Source of the DNA: RDXT01 sp033765305
Lineage (GTDB): Bacteria > Bacteroidota > Bacteroidia > J057
Assembly (NCBI GenBank): GCA_033765305.1
Contig: JANRID010000065.1
Coordinates: 110,920 to 174,919, forward strand
DNA: 64,000 nucleotides
Reading direction: 5' to 3'
In this document: positions 8,097-16,502 of the stretch, in pieces
Layout of the letters: each line of letters starts with the position of its first letter
How positions within the stretch are numbered: the stretch's first letter is position 1
Translations under genes and position numbers: made by a program
Notes under the pieces: generated by a model
The model's database searches: none
What the model was told of the DNA's origin: nothing
The model's input: only the letters and a program-made list of their open reading frames with translations

Positions 8097-9428
8097 TTAG
8101 CGGATCAGGATGCGCTGCACCCCGCCGGGATGGTGCAGCAGGCACATGCCTGGCGTGCCCGGCATCCGGATCGCCAGCGGCATTCCGGGCTGAACCTCCG
8201 CAGGCAGGCGGCGCCCCTGAAGATCGGTCAGAAATACCGCATCCGGAGCCAGGCGGCCTGCTGCCGGCAGATAGATCCACTCCCCCGCACGGGCCGGATT
8301 GGGGTATGCAAGGCGCGGCATCTCGTCCGGCGGGCCGCCGCCGGTCAGCAGGCGGCTTTTATCCGTTTTGTAAATCCGCTCATCCAGGTACTGGATCATG
8401 AAAATCCGGCCATTGGACAGCTCGTAATGCTGCTGCGGGCTGTAGAGGCCCGCAGCATCCAGGCCCAGCCCGGCGGTATAGCGGTCCCAGGCGCCGCCTG
8501 CGGGCCGGTACCAGGTGCCGCCCATCGCCAGCGAACCGGGCAGCGAGCTGTACAGATCCCCGTTGCGGGCCTGGTGCATATCCTGCAGCAGCCAGTCCAT
8601 CCACCAGGCCGGGCTGCTGAGGACCTGGATGCGGCGCCAGAAGCCTGGCCGGTGCAGATCGCCGAGGGCCTTGCACAGATTGAGCTGCACGGCCACATTG
8701 TCCGCCACTCCTTCGAGGCTGATATACAGGCTGTCCTGCGGAGAAATGTACAAGCCGGCGGCCCGGATGGCTTGTATTTCATTGACAATGACTCCCTGGC
8801 CGTCGATGCGGATGGGGATCTGGGTCCAGTTCAGCCCCTGGCTGCTGCTGACGTAGAGGCCGCCGGCGCCGGATGCGAGCTCGTCGCGCACGGTGGTGTA
8901 GATACGGCCTTCCGCATCTGCCGCAAGCTGATCGCAGCTCAGGCCGCCGAGGCCGGTGTTGCGGCGGCTCCAGCTCAGGCCGCCGTCTGCCGAGCGGTAC
9001 ACCCCGGCGCCTACGTAGCCGAGCAGGGGGTCCAGCCCGGAGGTGCAGGCGAACAGGGCGCCATCAGGGGTATGGGCAAATTCGGCCACCGGATAGGGCG
9101 CATCCAGCAGCACGGAATCCCAATGCTGCCCGGCATCGGGCGAGACGAAGATGCGGCCTGCGCCGCCCGCCAGCACCAGCCCGCCGGGGCGGGCATGCAG
9201 GCTGAAAATGAAGGAGCTCTGCAGGACGGGGCTCCAGTGCTCGCCGCCGTCGGTGCTGCGCAGGATGCCGTTGGCGAGGCCGGCCAGCAGGCAGCTGTCG
9301 CCCAGGCCGGCCAGCGCAGTTTTGGGTCCGCCGGGGAACTCGTAGGCGGTAAGCCAGAACGGCTGTGCGTGCAGCAGTCTGCAGGCGGACAGCAGGAACA
9401 GGAGGGCGATAGCGGCGAGGCGGCGCAT
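8097..9428 (-). CDS. Secreted BNR-repeat (Ycf48-like) protein with a type IX secretion C-terminal domain
   Basis: From ATG at 9428 the protein has 443 residues with a signal peptide (MRRLAAIALLFLLSACRLLHA). The body repeats Asp-box-like motifs such as STDGGEHWSPV, SPDAGQHWDSV and SADGGLSWSRRN about every 40-60 residues, the pattern of Ycf48/sialidase-type beta-propellers. The end (YPNPARAGEWIYLP, then LTDLQGRRLP) is a Por secretion type-A tail, which directs proteins through the outer membrane by the type IX system. Its stop codon is next to that of the AlkB gene. Function outside the cell is unknown; a propeller does not show an enzyme activity by itself. Confidence 0.75.
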   Translation of the reverse strand: MRRLAAIALLFLLSACRLLHAQPFWLTAYEFPGGPKTALAGLGDSCLLAGLANGILRSTDGGEHWSPVLQSSFIFSLHARPGGLVLAGGAGRIFVSPDAGQHWDSVLLDAPYPVAEFAHTPDGALFACTSGLDPLLGYVGAGVYRSADGGLSWSRRNTGLGGLSCDQLAADAEGRIYTTVRDELASGAGGLYVSSSQGLNWTQIPIRIDGQGVIVNEIQAIRAAGLYISPQDSLYISLEGVADNVAVQLNLCKALGDLHRPGFWRRIQVLSSPAWWMDWLLQDMHQARNGDLYSSLPGSLAMGGTWYRPAGGAWDRYTAGLGLDAAGLYSPQQHYELSNGRIFMIQYLDERIYKTDKSRLLTGGGPPDEMPRLAYPNPARAGEWIYLPAAGRLAPDAVFLTDLQGRRLPAEVQPGMPLAIRMPGTPGMCLLHHPGGVQRILIR

Positions 9429-9571
9429 AGGCAGGGCGTGGAGGATGATGCCCTGCATACGGCACGGGCCCGGCGCAGGCGGCTGCCATCCGGATGAATG
9501 CCGGATTCGGAGGGATGAGTGGCGGGAAATGCGCAGATGTATCCCTCGTGCATCTGGCCTCGGCAGGCTCC

Positions 9572-9946
9572 TTATTCGTGGCTGTGGACGGGATTCCGGA
9601 CCGTTAATCCAGGAATTGACACGAAATCAGCCTCATTGCGGGTGTATAGTGGCAGCTGATAGGCCAAGGCGGTAGCTGCGATGAGCGAATCTCCCAGTTT
9701 GATCCGTTGCTGTTGCCGCAGCATGACAGCATGGTCATAGATTCGCTGATCTGGCAGAATGACTGTCAGGATCTCGAAAATACTGCTGAAAAAACGGAGT
9801 TCCTCTTCGCTCAGCTTATGGTATCCCAGGACCTCGACTTTGCTGATGGCCGATACACAATGTGCGGTATCCATCACGAGCGGGCGCAGGTACGCGTACT
9901 CCGGATAGGATGCGTAGATGAGGATATTGCTGTCTATCAGCTTCAT
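9572..9946 (-). CDS. PIN-domain (VapC-like) ribonuclease toxin
   Basis: This 124-residue PIN-domain protein begins MKLIDSNILIYASYPEY. Acidic residues expected in the active site are visible: Asp5 in LIDSN, Glu38 in SKVEVLG, Asp86 in KLGDSLIAATAL and Asp107 in TRNEADF. PIN toxins are Mg-dependent ribonucleases, many of which cut tRNA or rRNA. Its start overlaps the stop of the upstream 79-codon gene by four bases (ATGA), the classic arrangement of a toxin-antitoxin operon with the antitoxin first. Toxicity is inferred, not shown. Confidence 0.85.
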   Translation of the reverse strand: MKLIDSNILIYASYPEYAYLRPLVMDTAHCVSAISKVEVLGYHKLSEEELRFFSSIFEILTVILPDQRIYDHAVMLRQQQRIKLGDSLIAATALAYQLPLYTRNEADFVSIPGLTVRNPVHSHE

Positions 9947-10182
9947 GAGCGGAAGAACGGCAGGTCCCGATCGGCACGTTCGGCATCCAGGGCTTCGATG
10001 CGCTCCTGCAGGGTACTGGCATGCGCAGATACCCCACGGGCAACGATTTCAAGATGTGATGCCAGATCCTGAACGCGCTCCGGCGTTACAGCGCTGCGCC
10101 ATTTCAGCCCCAGGCGCTCCAATAGCGACCCCAGCAGAACGAAGTCCTGATCCTGATCGATTTCAACCGTCACGATACGCAT
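9943..10182 (-). CDS. Putative antitoxin of the PIN toxin
   Basis: This 79-residue acidic protein (MRIVTVEIDQDQDFVLLGSL) sits directly upstream of the PIN toxin with a four-base overlap. The N-terminal ~30 residues look like a short beta strand followed by a helix; the rest (PERVQDLASHLEIVARGVSA, then STLQERIEALDAE) is predicted helical, probably the toxin-wrapping part. I do not recognise a ribbon-helix-helix, AbrB or Phd domain with certainty. The antitoxin role rests on position, size and overlap. Confidence 0.65.
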   Translation of the reverse strand: MRIVTVEIDQDQDFVLLGSLLERLGLKWRSAVTPERVQDLASHLEIVARGVSAHASTLQERIEALDAERADRDLPFFRS

Positions 10183-10237
10183 ACCCTAATGTACAAACCT
10201 CTTGGCACAAAATCCAGCTTGCTGCGTATTTTCCGGG

Positions 10238-10822
10238 TTATCCAGCCCAAACGGTATTCTGGTGCTGCAGCAGCTTCAGGATTTGGGATTCCTGATACCG
10301 GTACGCATAGAGATAGCCTGCATGCCGAATCACAAACTGTTGCAGCGCTTGCGCACGGCCTGCACGCCGAAAACGAGGCGGAAGCAGATAGCGCCTGAGC
10401 GTTTGGGCTGTCTGGATGATCCCGTCCGGAAGGCTCCACCAGCCCAGCAGCAGCGTTTTCCGCAGCGCGTGGCGCATCATCCGGTTAAGGCAGCTGGAAC
10501 ATCCGATTTTCAGCCAGATCCGCGTATGAGTCAGCAGCCAGATGCTGGCAGTTTCCCGTATTTCCGCTGCTTCCAGCGGCATGTCTGTACTTCCGCAAAC
10601 TGGGCAAGGCTGGCTTATGACCACATGTTTCAGTAATTCCAGCGATTCCTGGGTAATGCCCTGCCGCAGCCACTCGAAACTCAATTCGATCTCGCTGCCC
10701 AGCGACCTGCGCTGGATTTCCGTTCGTAATGCTGCCTGCCCGGACGCGGTCAGGTCTGCAGCTTCATACAGTGCGAGCCGGATAAGCTTTTCGTCATGCA
10801 GGCTGCTGTAGGGGTGTGCCAT
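10238..10822 (-). CDS. Hypothetical protein with a four-cysteine zinc ribbon and membrane-like segment
   Basis: I cannot name this 194-residue protein. Cys73-Cys76 (CPVCGSTDM) and Cys108-Cys111 (CSSC) make a typical zinc-ribbon spacing. A hydrophobic stretch with LLLGWWSLPDGIIQTAQTL follows at about 124-142, an arrangement of ribbon plus GWW segment that I associate with uncharacterised membrane-linked Bacteroidota proteins. The N-terminal part (SLHDEKLIRLALYEAADLTA) is helical. The start has a cluster of GTTCAC/GTGAAC motifs 47-97 bp upstream, which may control it. The coordinates leave 55 bp between it and the antitoxin gene downstream on the same strand. Confidence 0.6.
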   Translation of the reverse strand: MAHPYSSLHDEKLIRLALYEAADLTASGQAALRTEIQRRSLGSEIELSFEWLRQGITQESLELLKHVVISQPCPVCGSTDMPLEAAEIRETASIWLLTHTRIWLKIGCSSCLNRMMRHALRKTLLLGWWSLPDGIIQTAQTLRRYLLPPRFRRAGRAQALQQFVIRHAGYLYAYRYQESQILKLLQHQNTVWAG

Positions 10823-10864
10823 ACGTGTTCAGACAAATTAGGTGCGCAGGGATTCGCAGGAAGC

Positions 10865-10919
10865 GCTTGTTCACATGTGTCGGCTGTTCACGCCACGTGA
10901 ACAAGCAAAAAATGTGAAC
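10865..10919. promoter_or_regulatory. Inverted repeat with four GTTCAC/GTGAAC motifs
   Basis: GTTCAC occurs at 10869-10874 and 10886-10891. Its complement GTGAAC occurs at 10897-10902 and 10914-10919. The outer pair is part of a perfect 10-bp inverted repeat, GCTTGTTCAC at 10865-10874 with GTGAACAAGC at 10897-10906. The six-base A run at 10107 plus 800 (10907-10912) is on the wrong side for a minus-strand terminator, so an operator upstream of the zinc-ribbon gene is more likely than a terminator. Confidence 0.4.
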
Positions 10920-10925
10920 ACCGGC

Positions 10926-11672
10926 CTACTTCCACGGCGAAAACTCCAGCGGGTACAGAAAGCGCGATTTCACCGAGACGGTCAGCGAGCCGGCGGCGAG
11001 CTTTTCGGAGGCTTCGCGCACGGCCAGCCACTCCGGATCCTGCCGGAAGGCATCGAAGGAAGCCGCCGCCGCCTTGCGGCTCTCGTGCGCCAGCAGGTAC
11101 ACGAGCCGGTCGTCCCGGCCGTCTTCGGTCCAGTAGACAAGGTTGGTCATGCCGTGCTTTTCGAAGAGCTTCATCGTATGGTTGCGGAATCGGGCCAGCA
11201 GGAGGCCCAGGTTGTGGGGCGTCGCCTCGTAGGTGCGAAGCTCGAAGAAACGTCCGCCGGGCGACTCGAAGTTGTCGGGGGAAAAGTCCGTCGTATGCAG
11301 CAAGATGCTGCTGATGCTGTCGACGAGGGGGCCGTTGCGCTCCGACTCGCGCAGCACGCGCTTCCAGGCCGGGTCTTTACCGAATGCCTTCCACGCCGCA
11401 TCGCGGGCGGCGCGGTCGGGGTAGGCCAGCAGATACACCAGGGCAGTATCCGGGGTGCCGACGGTGAGCCAGTAGCCCATGTTGACCATGCCGTGCCGTT
11501 CAAACAGGGCCATCGTATGATTCCGGAAGCGGTCGATCAGGGCGGGCATCTTGCCCGGAGCCGCCTGATAGATCCGCAGCTCGAAGCAGCGGGGATCGGA
11601 TGCCGGACGGGGGGCCTGGGCGCTTGAAAACGCAGGCATCAGGAGGAGCAGCAGGGGCAGGAGCAGTTTCAT
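10926..11672 (-). CDS. Secreted protein with two NIPSNAP domains
   Basis: From ATG at 11672 the protein has 248 residues with a signal peptide (MKLLLPLLLLLMPAFSSAQA). Two similar dimeric alpha-beta-barrel units follow: CFELRIYQAAPGKMPALIDR with FRNHTMALFERHGMVNMGYW, then FFELRTYEATPHNLGLLLAR with FRNHTMKLFEKHGMTNLVYW. Both show the NIPSNAP pattern (E-R-Y, RF-NHT, F--HGM). The family is widespread, with no settled biochemical role. An upstream in-frame extension to 11840 has no signal-like features and overlaps the leader of the divergent gene, so it was not used. Confidence 0.85.
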   Translation of the reverse strand: MKLLLPLLLLLMPAFSSAQAPRPASDPRCFELRIYQAAPGKMPALIDRFRNHTMALFERHGMVNMGYWLTVGTPDTALVYLLAYPDRAARDAAWKAFGKDPAWKRVLRESERNGPLVDSISSILLHTTDFSPDNFESPGGRFFELRTYEATPHNLGLLLARFRNHTMKLFEKHGMTNLVYWTEDGRDDRLVYLLAHESRKAAAASFDAFRQDPEWLAVREASEKLAAGSLTVSVKSRFLYPLEFSPWK

Positions 11673-11857
11673 GGGGGAAATATCGGACAAAATCTCCGGA
11701 TGCGGCACAGGCGGCCGGCAGCGAACTTTTCCCTGGCTCCGCCGGTTACACAGATGGAACCCAGCGCCCGCAAAATCCTGTGCGGAGTATCGGCAGTTTT
11801 TTGTACCTTTCTTGTTCAAGGCGGCGCTGCCCGCTCCCACAATCAGACGCTACGCCC

Positions 11858-14800
11858 ATGCGCGGTTTTTTGCCCTCTGCCCTCCGCCCTGCCTGCCTGC
11901 TGGGATGTTTGGGAATCAGCCTTCTCCATGCGCAGTCCTTCCTGCCTGCTGCCGACCGGTACCGCTGGCAGACGGTGGCCAGCGATCATTTCGACGTCTA
12001 CTTCCACGGCGATCCTGCTGCTGCCGACCGGGTGGCCCGCTATGCGGAGCAGGCCCGGCACGATCTGGGGCTGCTGTTCGACTTCAAAACCGATACCCGC
12101 TACACCCTCATCTATCTGGCGGATGCGGCGGAGCTGATGTACAGCAATCTGGAGCTTCAGACGCCGGAAAGGCAGCCCGGCATCCTCCGGATGCCGGAGT
12201 TTTACGCCTATGTCGTGCACCCAGGCAGCATGCGGGGCCTTTATCAGGCTGCCCGGCATGCCGTAGCTTCCGTCATGCTGCGCGAATTCGGATACGGCGA
12301 CCATCTTTCCAGCCACCTCCAAAGCCGGCTGCTGCTCTACGATGCCCCCTGGTTTACGCAGGGCCTGGCCGAATATGCCGCCTATGGGTGGACCTGGGAG
12401 GATGAAATGTGGATCAGCAGCATGTCCGGACGCGGCCTGCTGGACCCTGCGCTCGAAGGCAGCAGCCCGCTCAGCCGAACGGCCCGCAGATCGGTGTGGC
12501 ATTATATCGTGCAGGAATATTCCGAACAGAAGATCGCCGAGATCCTGTATCTGGTCAACATCTCCCACTCGATCGAATCGGGGATTATTTCTGTGCTGGG
12601 CCTGACGCTCAACAGCCTCACCCAGCGCTGGCAGGCATATTACCGCGAGCGCTCCACCCAGCAGGCCGAAGGCCGCCTGGACCTGCATGCGCTTGGGCAG
12701 CCGCTCCAGCTCCCGATTCCGGGGGCGCAGGTTTCCGGCATGGCCTGGTCCGAGCCCGCCCGGAGCCTCGCGCTGACGCTGGTGCAGGAGGGCCGCCAGT
12801 CGCTGTGGCTGTACCACCCGGAAACAGAGTCCTTCACCCCCGCAGGGCTTCGCTTCGGGCTGCGCCGCCCGGACCGCGACTGGAGCGATCTGCATACCCC
12901 GATGTCCTGGTCGGGCAATGGCCGGTGGCTTGCCCTGGCTGCCATCGAAGCAGGGGTTCCGCAGCTGATCCGCTACTCGGCAGATTCGCAGCAGGTCCAG
13001 CGGCTGCGGCTGCCCGCCGGCATTTCCCGGGTGCTGGGGCTTGCCCTTTCCCCCGACGGCTCCCGTGCAGTGCTTTCGGCGCTCTTCGATGACCATGCCG
13101 ATCTGCTGCTGCTCGATCTGGAGGGCGGCTCCAGCCTGCGCCTCACCGAGGATGCCTGGGATGATCTGGACCCGGCCTGGAGCCTCGACGGCGAACGGCT
13201 GTTTTTTGCCTCCAACCGCCGGGAGGCCTCCAGCGGCCCCGAATGGGACAGCCATCAGCACGACTTCGACCTCTACAGCCTGGATCCGGCGCGCCCCGAA
13301 GCCCTTACCCGCCTGACCGCGACGCCGCAGGCCCACGAGCGCCGCCCGGTGGCGCTCACCAGCTACGGGCTGCTGTGCATGAGCGATGCCTCCGGCATCG
13401 TCAATGTGGAGAAATTCAACTTTCTCCTGCGCGAATCCGCAGGCAGCAGCAACCTGTCGCAGGGTATCCGCAGCTTCGATGCATCGGAGTCCTGGGTGTT
13501 TCTGCTCACGCCGGACCGGGGGCAGATGGAGCTGATGGCCGTGCGGGCCGCAGATTTTCCGGTCAGCCTGCGGCCGGCGCCTACGCTCATGCGGCTCGAA
13601 AAACAGGCTGCCAGCAAACGCCCGGCAGCACAGCTGCCGGCAGTCGTCACAGTCCCTGTGCCTGCTCCGGCAGCGCAGGACAGCCTCCGGCAGGATCAGC
13701 CTGAAAAACCGCCGGTACGGTACTATATCTTCGACGACGGCAGCGAACCGTATGAAGCACAGCCCCGCCGCCCAGGCTCCCTGCCGCAGCCGCCTCCGCG
13801 GGATACCCGCCTGACCCAGGCCGCCTTCGGCAAGGCGCCTGCGCCGGAGGCCGGCAGCATCGGGGTCGGCCAGCCCTACCGCGGACGCATCCCCTGGCGG
13901 GCGGAATACATGGGAATCGGGCTCTTTTACGACCCCTACGCCCGGACCGGCCCCTGGTTCGAGACGGCCTATTCCGATCTGATGCACAGCCGCCGCATCC
14001 AGATTTCCGTACGGCCCTCCTTCAACCTCCGCTACCTCACCTCGCAGGTCCGGTATGAATATCTCCGGGGCCGGATCGACTACATGGCCGAGGCCGGCCA
14101 CATGGTCCGCCGTATCCGGGAGACGGGCCTGTTCAATTCCGATTCGCTGATCTTCCGCTTCGACCAGCTCCGTCTCAACGGGGGGGCGCGCTATCCGATC
14201 TCCAGCCGCCTGGCGGTGGAGGCCGGCGCCGGCCTCTATTACCTCGACCGCAAGGACCAGCGCCTGCTGCGGGTGGATCTGCTGAACGACCGCGACTGGC
14301 TGGCCCAGGCGGGTCTGCGCCTGATCTACCGGGATATCCGGCAGCAGGAGGGGTTCCGGAACGGAGGGGGCATGGCGCGGGTCAGCTGGGACAGCTACTA
14401 TTCGCTGCAGTCGAGGCAGTTTGCCTTTCATCGCCTGCAGGCGGAAGGACGCATGTATGTGCCTCTGTGGCAGCAGATTGTGCTAGCGGCGCGCATCGCC
14501 GGTGCTGTCAACTTCTCCAAGCAGGCGCAGCAGTATGCCATGGGCGGCGCCGAAGACCTGCTCTTCCGGCCTGTTGTGTTTGAGCAGGATGCATCGGGGT
14601 TTGTACGCAGCAATACGCCCGATACCACGCTCACCAACCTGCACTTCCTGGAGTTTGCCATGCCCGTACGCGGCTTCCGGCCTGCCATCCGCGATGGCTC
14701 CCGGTATATCCTCACCAATTTCGAGCTCCGCATCCCGGTATCGCGCATGTCCCGCAACGCGCTGCCCTCCCGGGCTTTGTACGGGCTGGAGTTCATCCCC

Positions 14801-15055
14801 TTCCTGGATGCCGGGACGGTATGGGTGGACGGCAATCCCTTTTCGCAGAAAAATCCCACCGACACGCAATTTATCACCAACGGGCCCATCACCGTCAAGC
14901 TCCAGACCCTGAAAAGCCCCTTCCTGATCGGCTTTGGCTCCGGCCTGCGCACCAACCTGCTGTCGTGGTCGCTGCGGATGGACCTGGCCTGGGGGATAGA
15001 CGATTATTCCGTGCTGCCACCGATGCTGCTGTTTTCGCTGGGGAAAGGATTTTGA
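11858..15055 (+). CDS. Outer-membrane protein: peptidase-MA-like domain, TolB-type propeller and C-terminal beta-barrel
   Basis: The protein has 1065 residues from ATG at 11858. A signal peptide (MRGFLPSALRPACLLGCLGI) is followed by a gluzincin-like domain, about 30-270, with the conserved WFTQGLAEYAAYGW, but the metal-binding HExxH has become H134-A-V-A-S138, so it is probably inactive. Residues about 290-620 hold PD40/TolB blades (LALSPDGSRAVLSALF, DLDPAWSLDGERLFFASNR). A low-complexity Pro/Ala linker precedes a barrel region from about 690 with alternating aromatic strands that ends in phenylalanine (LFSLGKGF), the usual outer-membrane insertion signal. It resembles a Bacteroidota-wide PD40/BamA-like group of unknown function. 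Confidence 0.75.
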   Translation: MRGFLPSALRPACLLGCLGISLLHAQSFLPAADRYRWQTVASDHFDVYFHGDPAAADRVARYAEQARHDLGLLFDFKTDTRYTLIYLADAAELMYSNLELQTPERQPGILRMPEFYAYVVHPGSMRGLYQAARHAVASVMLREFGYGDHLSSHLQSRLLLYDAPWFTQGLAEYAAYGWTWEDEMWISSMSGRGLLDPALEGSSPLSRTARRSVWHYIVQEYSEQKIAEILYLVNISHSIESGIISVLGLTLNSLTQRWQAYYRERSTQQAEGRLDLHALGQPLQLPIPGAQVSGMAWSEPARSLALTLVQEGRQSLWLYHPETESFTPAGLRFGLRRPDRDWSDLHTPMSWSGNGRWLALAAIEAGVPQLIRYSADSQQVQRLRLPAGISRVLGLALSPDGSRAVLSALFDDHADLLLLDLEGGSSLRLTEDAWDDLDPAWSLDGERLFFASNRREASSGPEWDSHQHDFDLYSLDPARPEALTRLTATPQAHERRPVALTSYGLLCMSDASGIVNVEKFNFLLRESAGSSNLSQGIRSFDASESWVFLLTPDRGQMELMAVRAADFPVSLRPAPTLMRLEKQAASKRPAAQLPAVVTVPVPAPAAQDSLRQDQPEKPPVRYYIFDDGSEPYEAQPRRPGSLPQPPPRDTRLTQAAFGKAPAPEAGSIGVGQPYRGRIPWRAEYMGIGLFYDPYARTGPWFETAYSDLMHSRRIQISVRPSFNLRYLTSQVRYEYLRGRIDYMAEAGHMVRRIRETGLFNSDSLIFRFDQLRLNGGARYPISSRLAVEAGAGLYYLDRKDQRLLRVDLLNDRDWLAQAGLRLIYRDIRQQEGFRNGGGMARVSWDSYYSLQSRQFAFHRLQAEGRMYVPLWQQIVLAARIAGAVNFSKQAQQYAMGGAEDLLFRPVVFEQDASGFVRSNTPDTTLTNLHFLEFAMPVRGFRPAIRDGSRYILTNFELRIPVSRMSRNALPSRALYGLEFIPFLDAGTVWVDGNPFSQKNPTDTQFITNGPITVKLQTLKSPFLIGFGSGLRTNLLSWSLRMDLAWGIDDYSVLPPMLLFSLGKGF

Positions 15056-15108
15056 GCAGGGCTGCGAGCGGATCTCTTCCGTATGTTTGCAGCGCCAATC
15101 TTTTCCGC

Positions 15109-16422
15109 ATGAAGGTCAGCAACTGGGGCAATTATCCATCCGTCGACGTGCCGATGCTCGACTACCGGCCCGGGCGTCCGATGCCCGATGATCCGGGCGG
15201 CTGGATTGCCCGCGGCATGGGCCGCTGCTACGGCGATTCTGCGCTGGGCAGCACCATCGTCTCTGCGCTCAAGCGCGACCGCATCCTGGCATTCGATCCC
15301 GAAACCGGCCTGATCGCCTGCGAGCCGGGCGTGACCTACGCCGATCTGATCCGGGTATTCGCTCCGAGGGGCTGGTTTCCGCCGGTGACGCCGGGCACCA
15401 AGTTCGTCTCCATGGGCGGCGCCCTGGCCTCGGATGTGCATGGCAAAAACCACCATGTGGACGGCTCTGTCTCGCGGCATGTGGAGTCCTTCCGCCTGCT
15501 CACCGGCGCCGGCGAGGTGCTGGACTGCTCGCGGCAGCAGCATCCGGAGGTCTTTGATGCCACCATGGGCGGCATGGGGCTCACCGGCTTCATCCTGGAC
15601 CTCACCCTGCGGCTCAAACCCATCGAAACGACAGCCATCCGGCTGGAATCTATCAAAGCCCGGAACCTGGAGGAGATTTTCGGGCTCTTCGACGCATTCG
15701 GGCAAAGCACCTACTCCGTTGCCTGGATCGATACCCTCGCAAGCGGCCGCGCGCTGGGCCGCAGCATCCTCATGACCGGCGAGCACGCCCGCCGGGCGGA
15801 GCTGCCCGCCGGCGCCGAGCCGCTGGCTTTGCCCCGCAGCCGCTCCCTGAGCGTGCCGGTGCATCTGCCTGCCTTCACCCTCAACCGCTTGAGCATCGGC
15901 GCATTCAACACGCTCTACTATGCAAAGCAGCTTCGCCGGGTGCAGACCGGCCTGAGCAGCTACGAGCCGTTTTTTTATCCGCTGGATGCCATTCATCACT
16001 GGAACCGCATCTACGGGCGGCGCGGGTTCACCCAGTACCAGTTTGTCGTGCCCAAGGCTGCCGGACAGGCCGCCATCCGCGAGGCGCTGAACACCGTGCG
16101 CGAGGCGGGCTTTGGCTCCTTTCTCTCCGTGCTGAAGCTCTTCGGGCCGCAAGCAGGCATGATGGCGTTTCCGATGGAAGGCTACACCCTTACCCTCGAT
16201 TTTCCCATCAGCCGCCGCCTCTTTCCCATGCTGGACCGCCTCGATGCGCTGGTGGCAGGCTATGGCGGGCGGGTGTACCTGACCAAAGACGTGCGTCTGG
16301 GGCCGGAGATGCTCGCACGGATGTATCCGCGCCTGCCGGAGTTCAAAGCCATCGTCCACCGCCTGGATCCGGAGGGCCGCATCCGCTCCCTGCAATCAGA
16401 CCGGCTGAAGATCAAGGAGTAA
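15109..16422 (+). CDS. DprE1-like FAD-binding oxidoreductase
   Basis: This 437-residue flavoprotein starts MKVSNWGNYPSVDVPMLDYR. RGMGRCYGDSAL near residue 40 and GTKFVSMGGALASDVHGKNHH near 100 form the PCMH-type FAD-binding site, and GGMGLTGFILD closes it. HHVDGS and the C-terminal RAxxF-like substrate domain (LDRLDALVAGYGGRVYLTKD) match decaprenylphosphoryl-beta-D-ribose 2-oxidase (DprE1). In actinobacteria DprE1 acts with the reductase DprE2 to epimerise polyprenyl-phospho-ribose to arabinose. No DprE2-like gene lies beside it here, so the substrate is open. A frame extending to 14821 is an overlap with the upstream gene. Confidence 0.8.
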   Translation: MKVSNWGNYPSVDVPMLDYRPGRPMPDDPGGWIARGMGRCYGDSALGSTIVSALKRDRILAFDPETGLIACEPGVTYADLIRVFAPRGWFPPVTPGTKFVSMGGALASDVHGKNHHVDGSVSRHVESFRLLTGAGEVLDCSRQQHPEVFDATMGGMGLTGFILDLTLRLKPIETTAIRLESIKARNLEEIFGLFDAFGQSTYSVAWIDTLASGRALGRSILMTGEHARRAELPAGAEPLALPRSRSLSVPVHLPAFTLNRLSIGAFNTLYYAKQLRRVQTGLSSYEPFFYPLDAIHHWNRIYGRRGFTQYQFVVPKAAGQAAIREALNTVREAGFGSFLSVLKLFGPQAGMMAFPMEGYTLTLDFPISRRLFPMLDRLDALVAGYGGRVYLTKDVRLGPEMLARMYPRLPEFKAIVHRLDPEGRIRSLQSDRLKIKE

Positions 16423-16447
16423 GGCTGCACGCGGCCCGATACGGATA

Positions 16448-16471
16448 CGCCCGGAGCTGCTGCCCCGGGCG
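16448..16471. terminator. Hairpin between convergent dprE1-like and amylase genes
   Basis: CGCCCGG at 16448-16454 pairs with CCGGGCG at 16465-16471 across a 10-base loop. It lies between two convergent stop codons. There is no strong T run on either side, so any termination would be weak. Confidence 0.35.
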
Positions 16472-16502
16472 GCCAACTACTACATAACAAACATACCCGT
16501 TC

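Noticed and set aside
11843..14431. An 862-codon minus-strand open frame
   Set aside because: It lies opposite the TolB/barrel protein, whose signal peptide and domains fit the plus strand. The antisense product shows no domain or signal.
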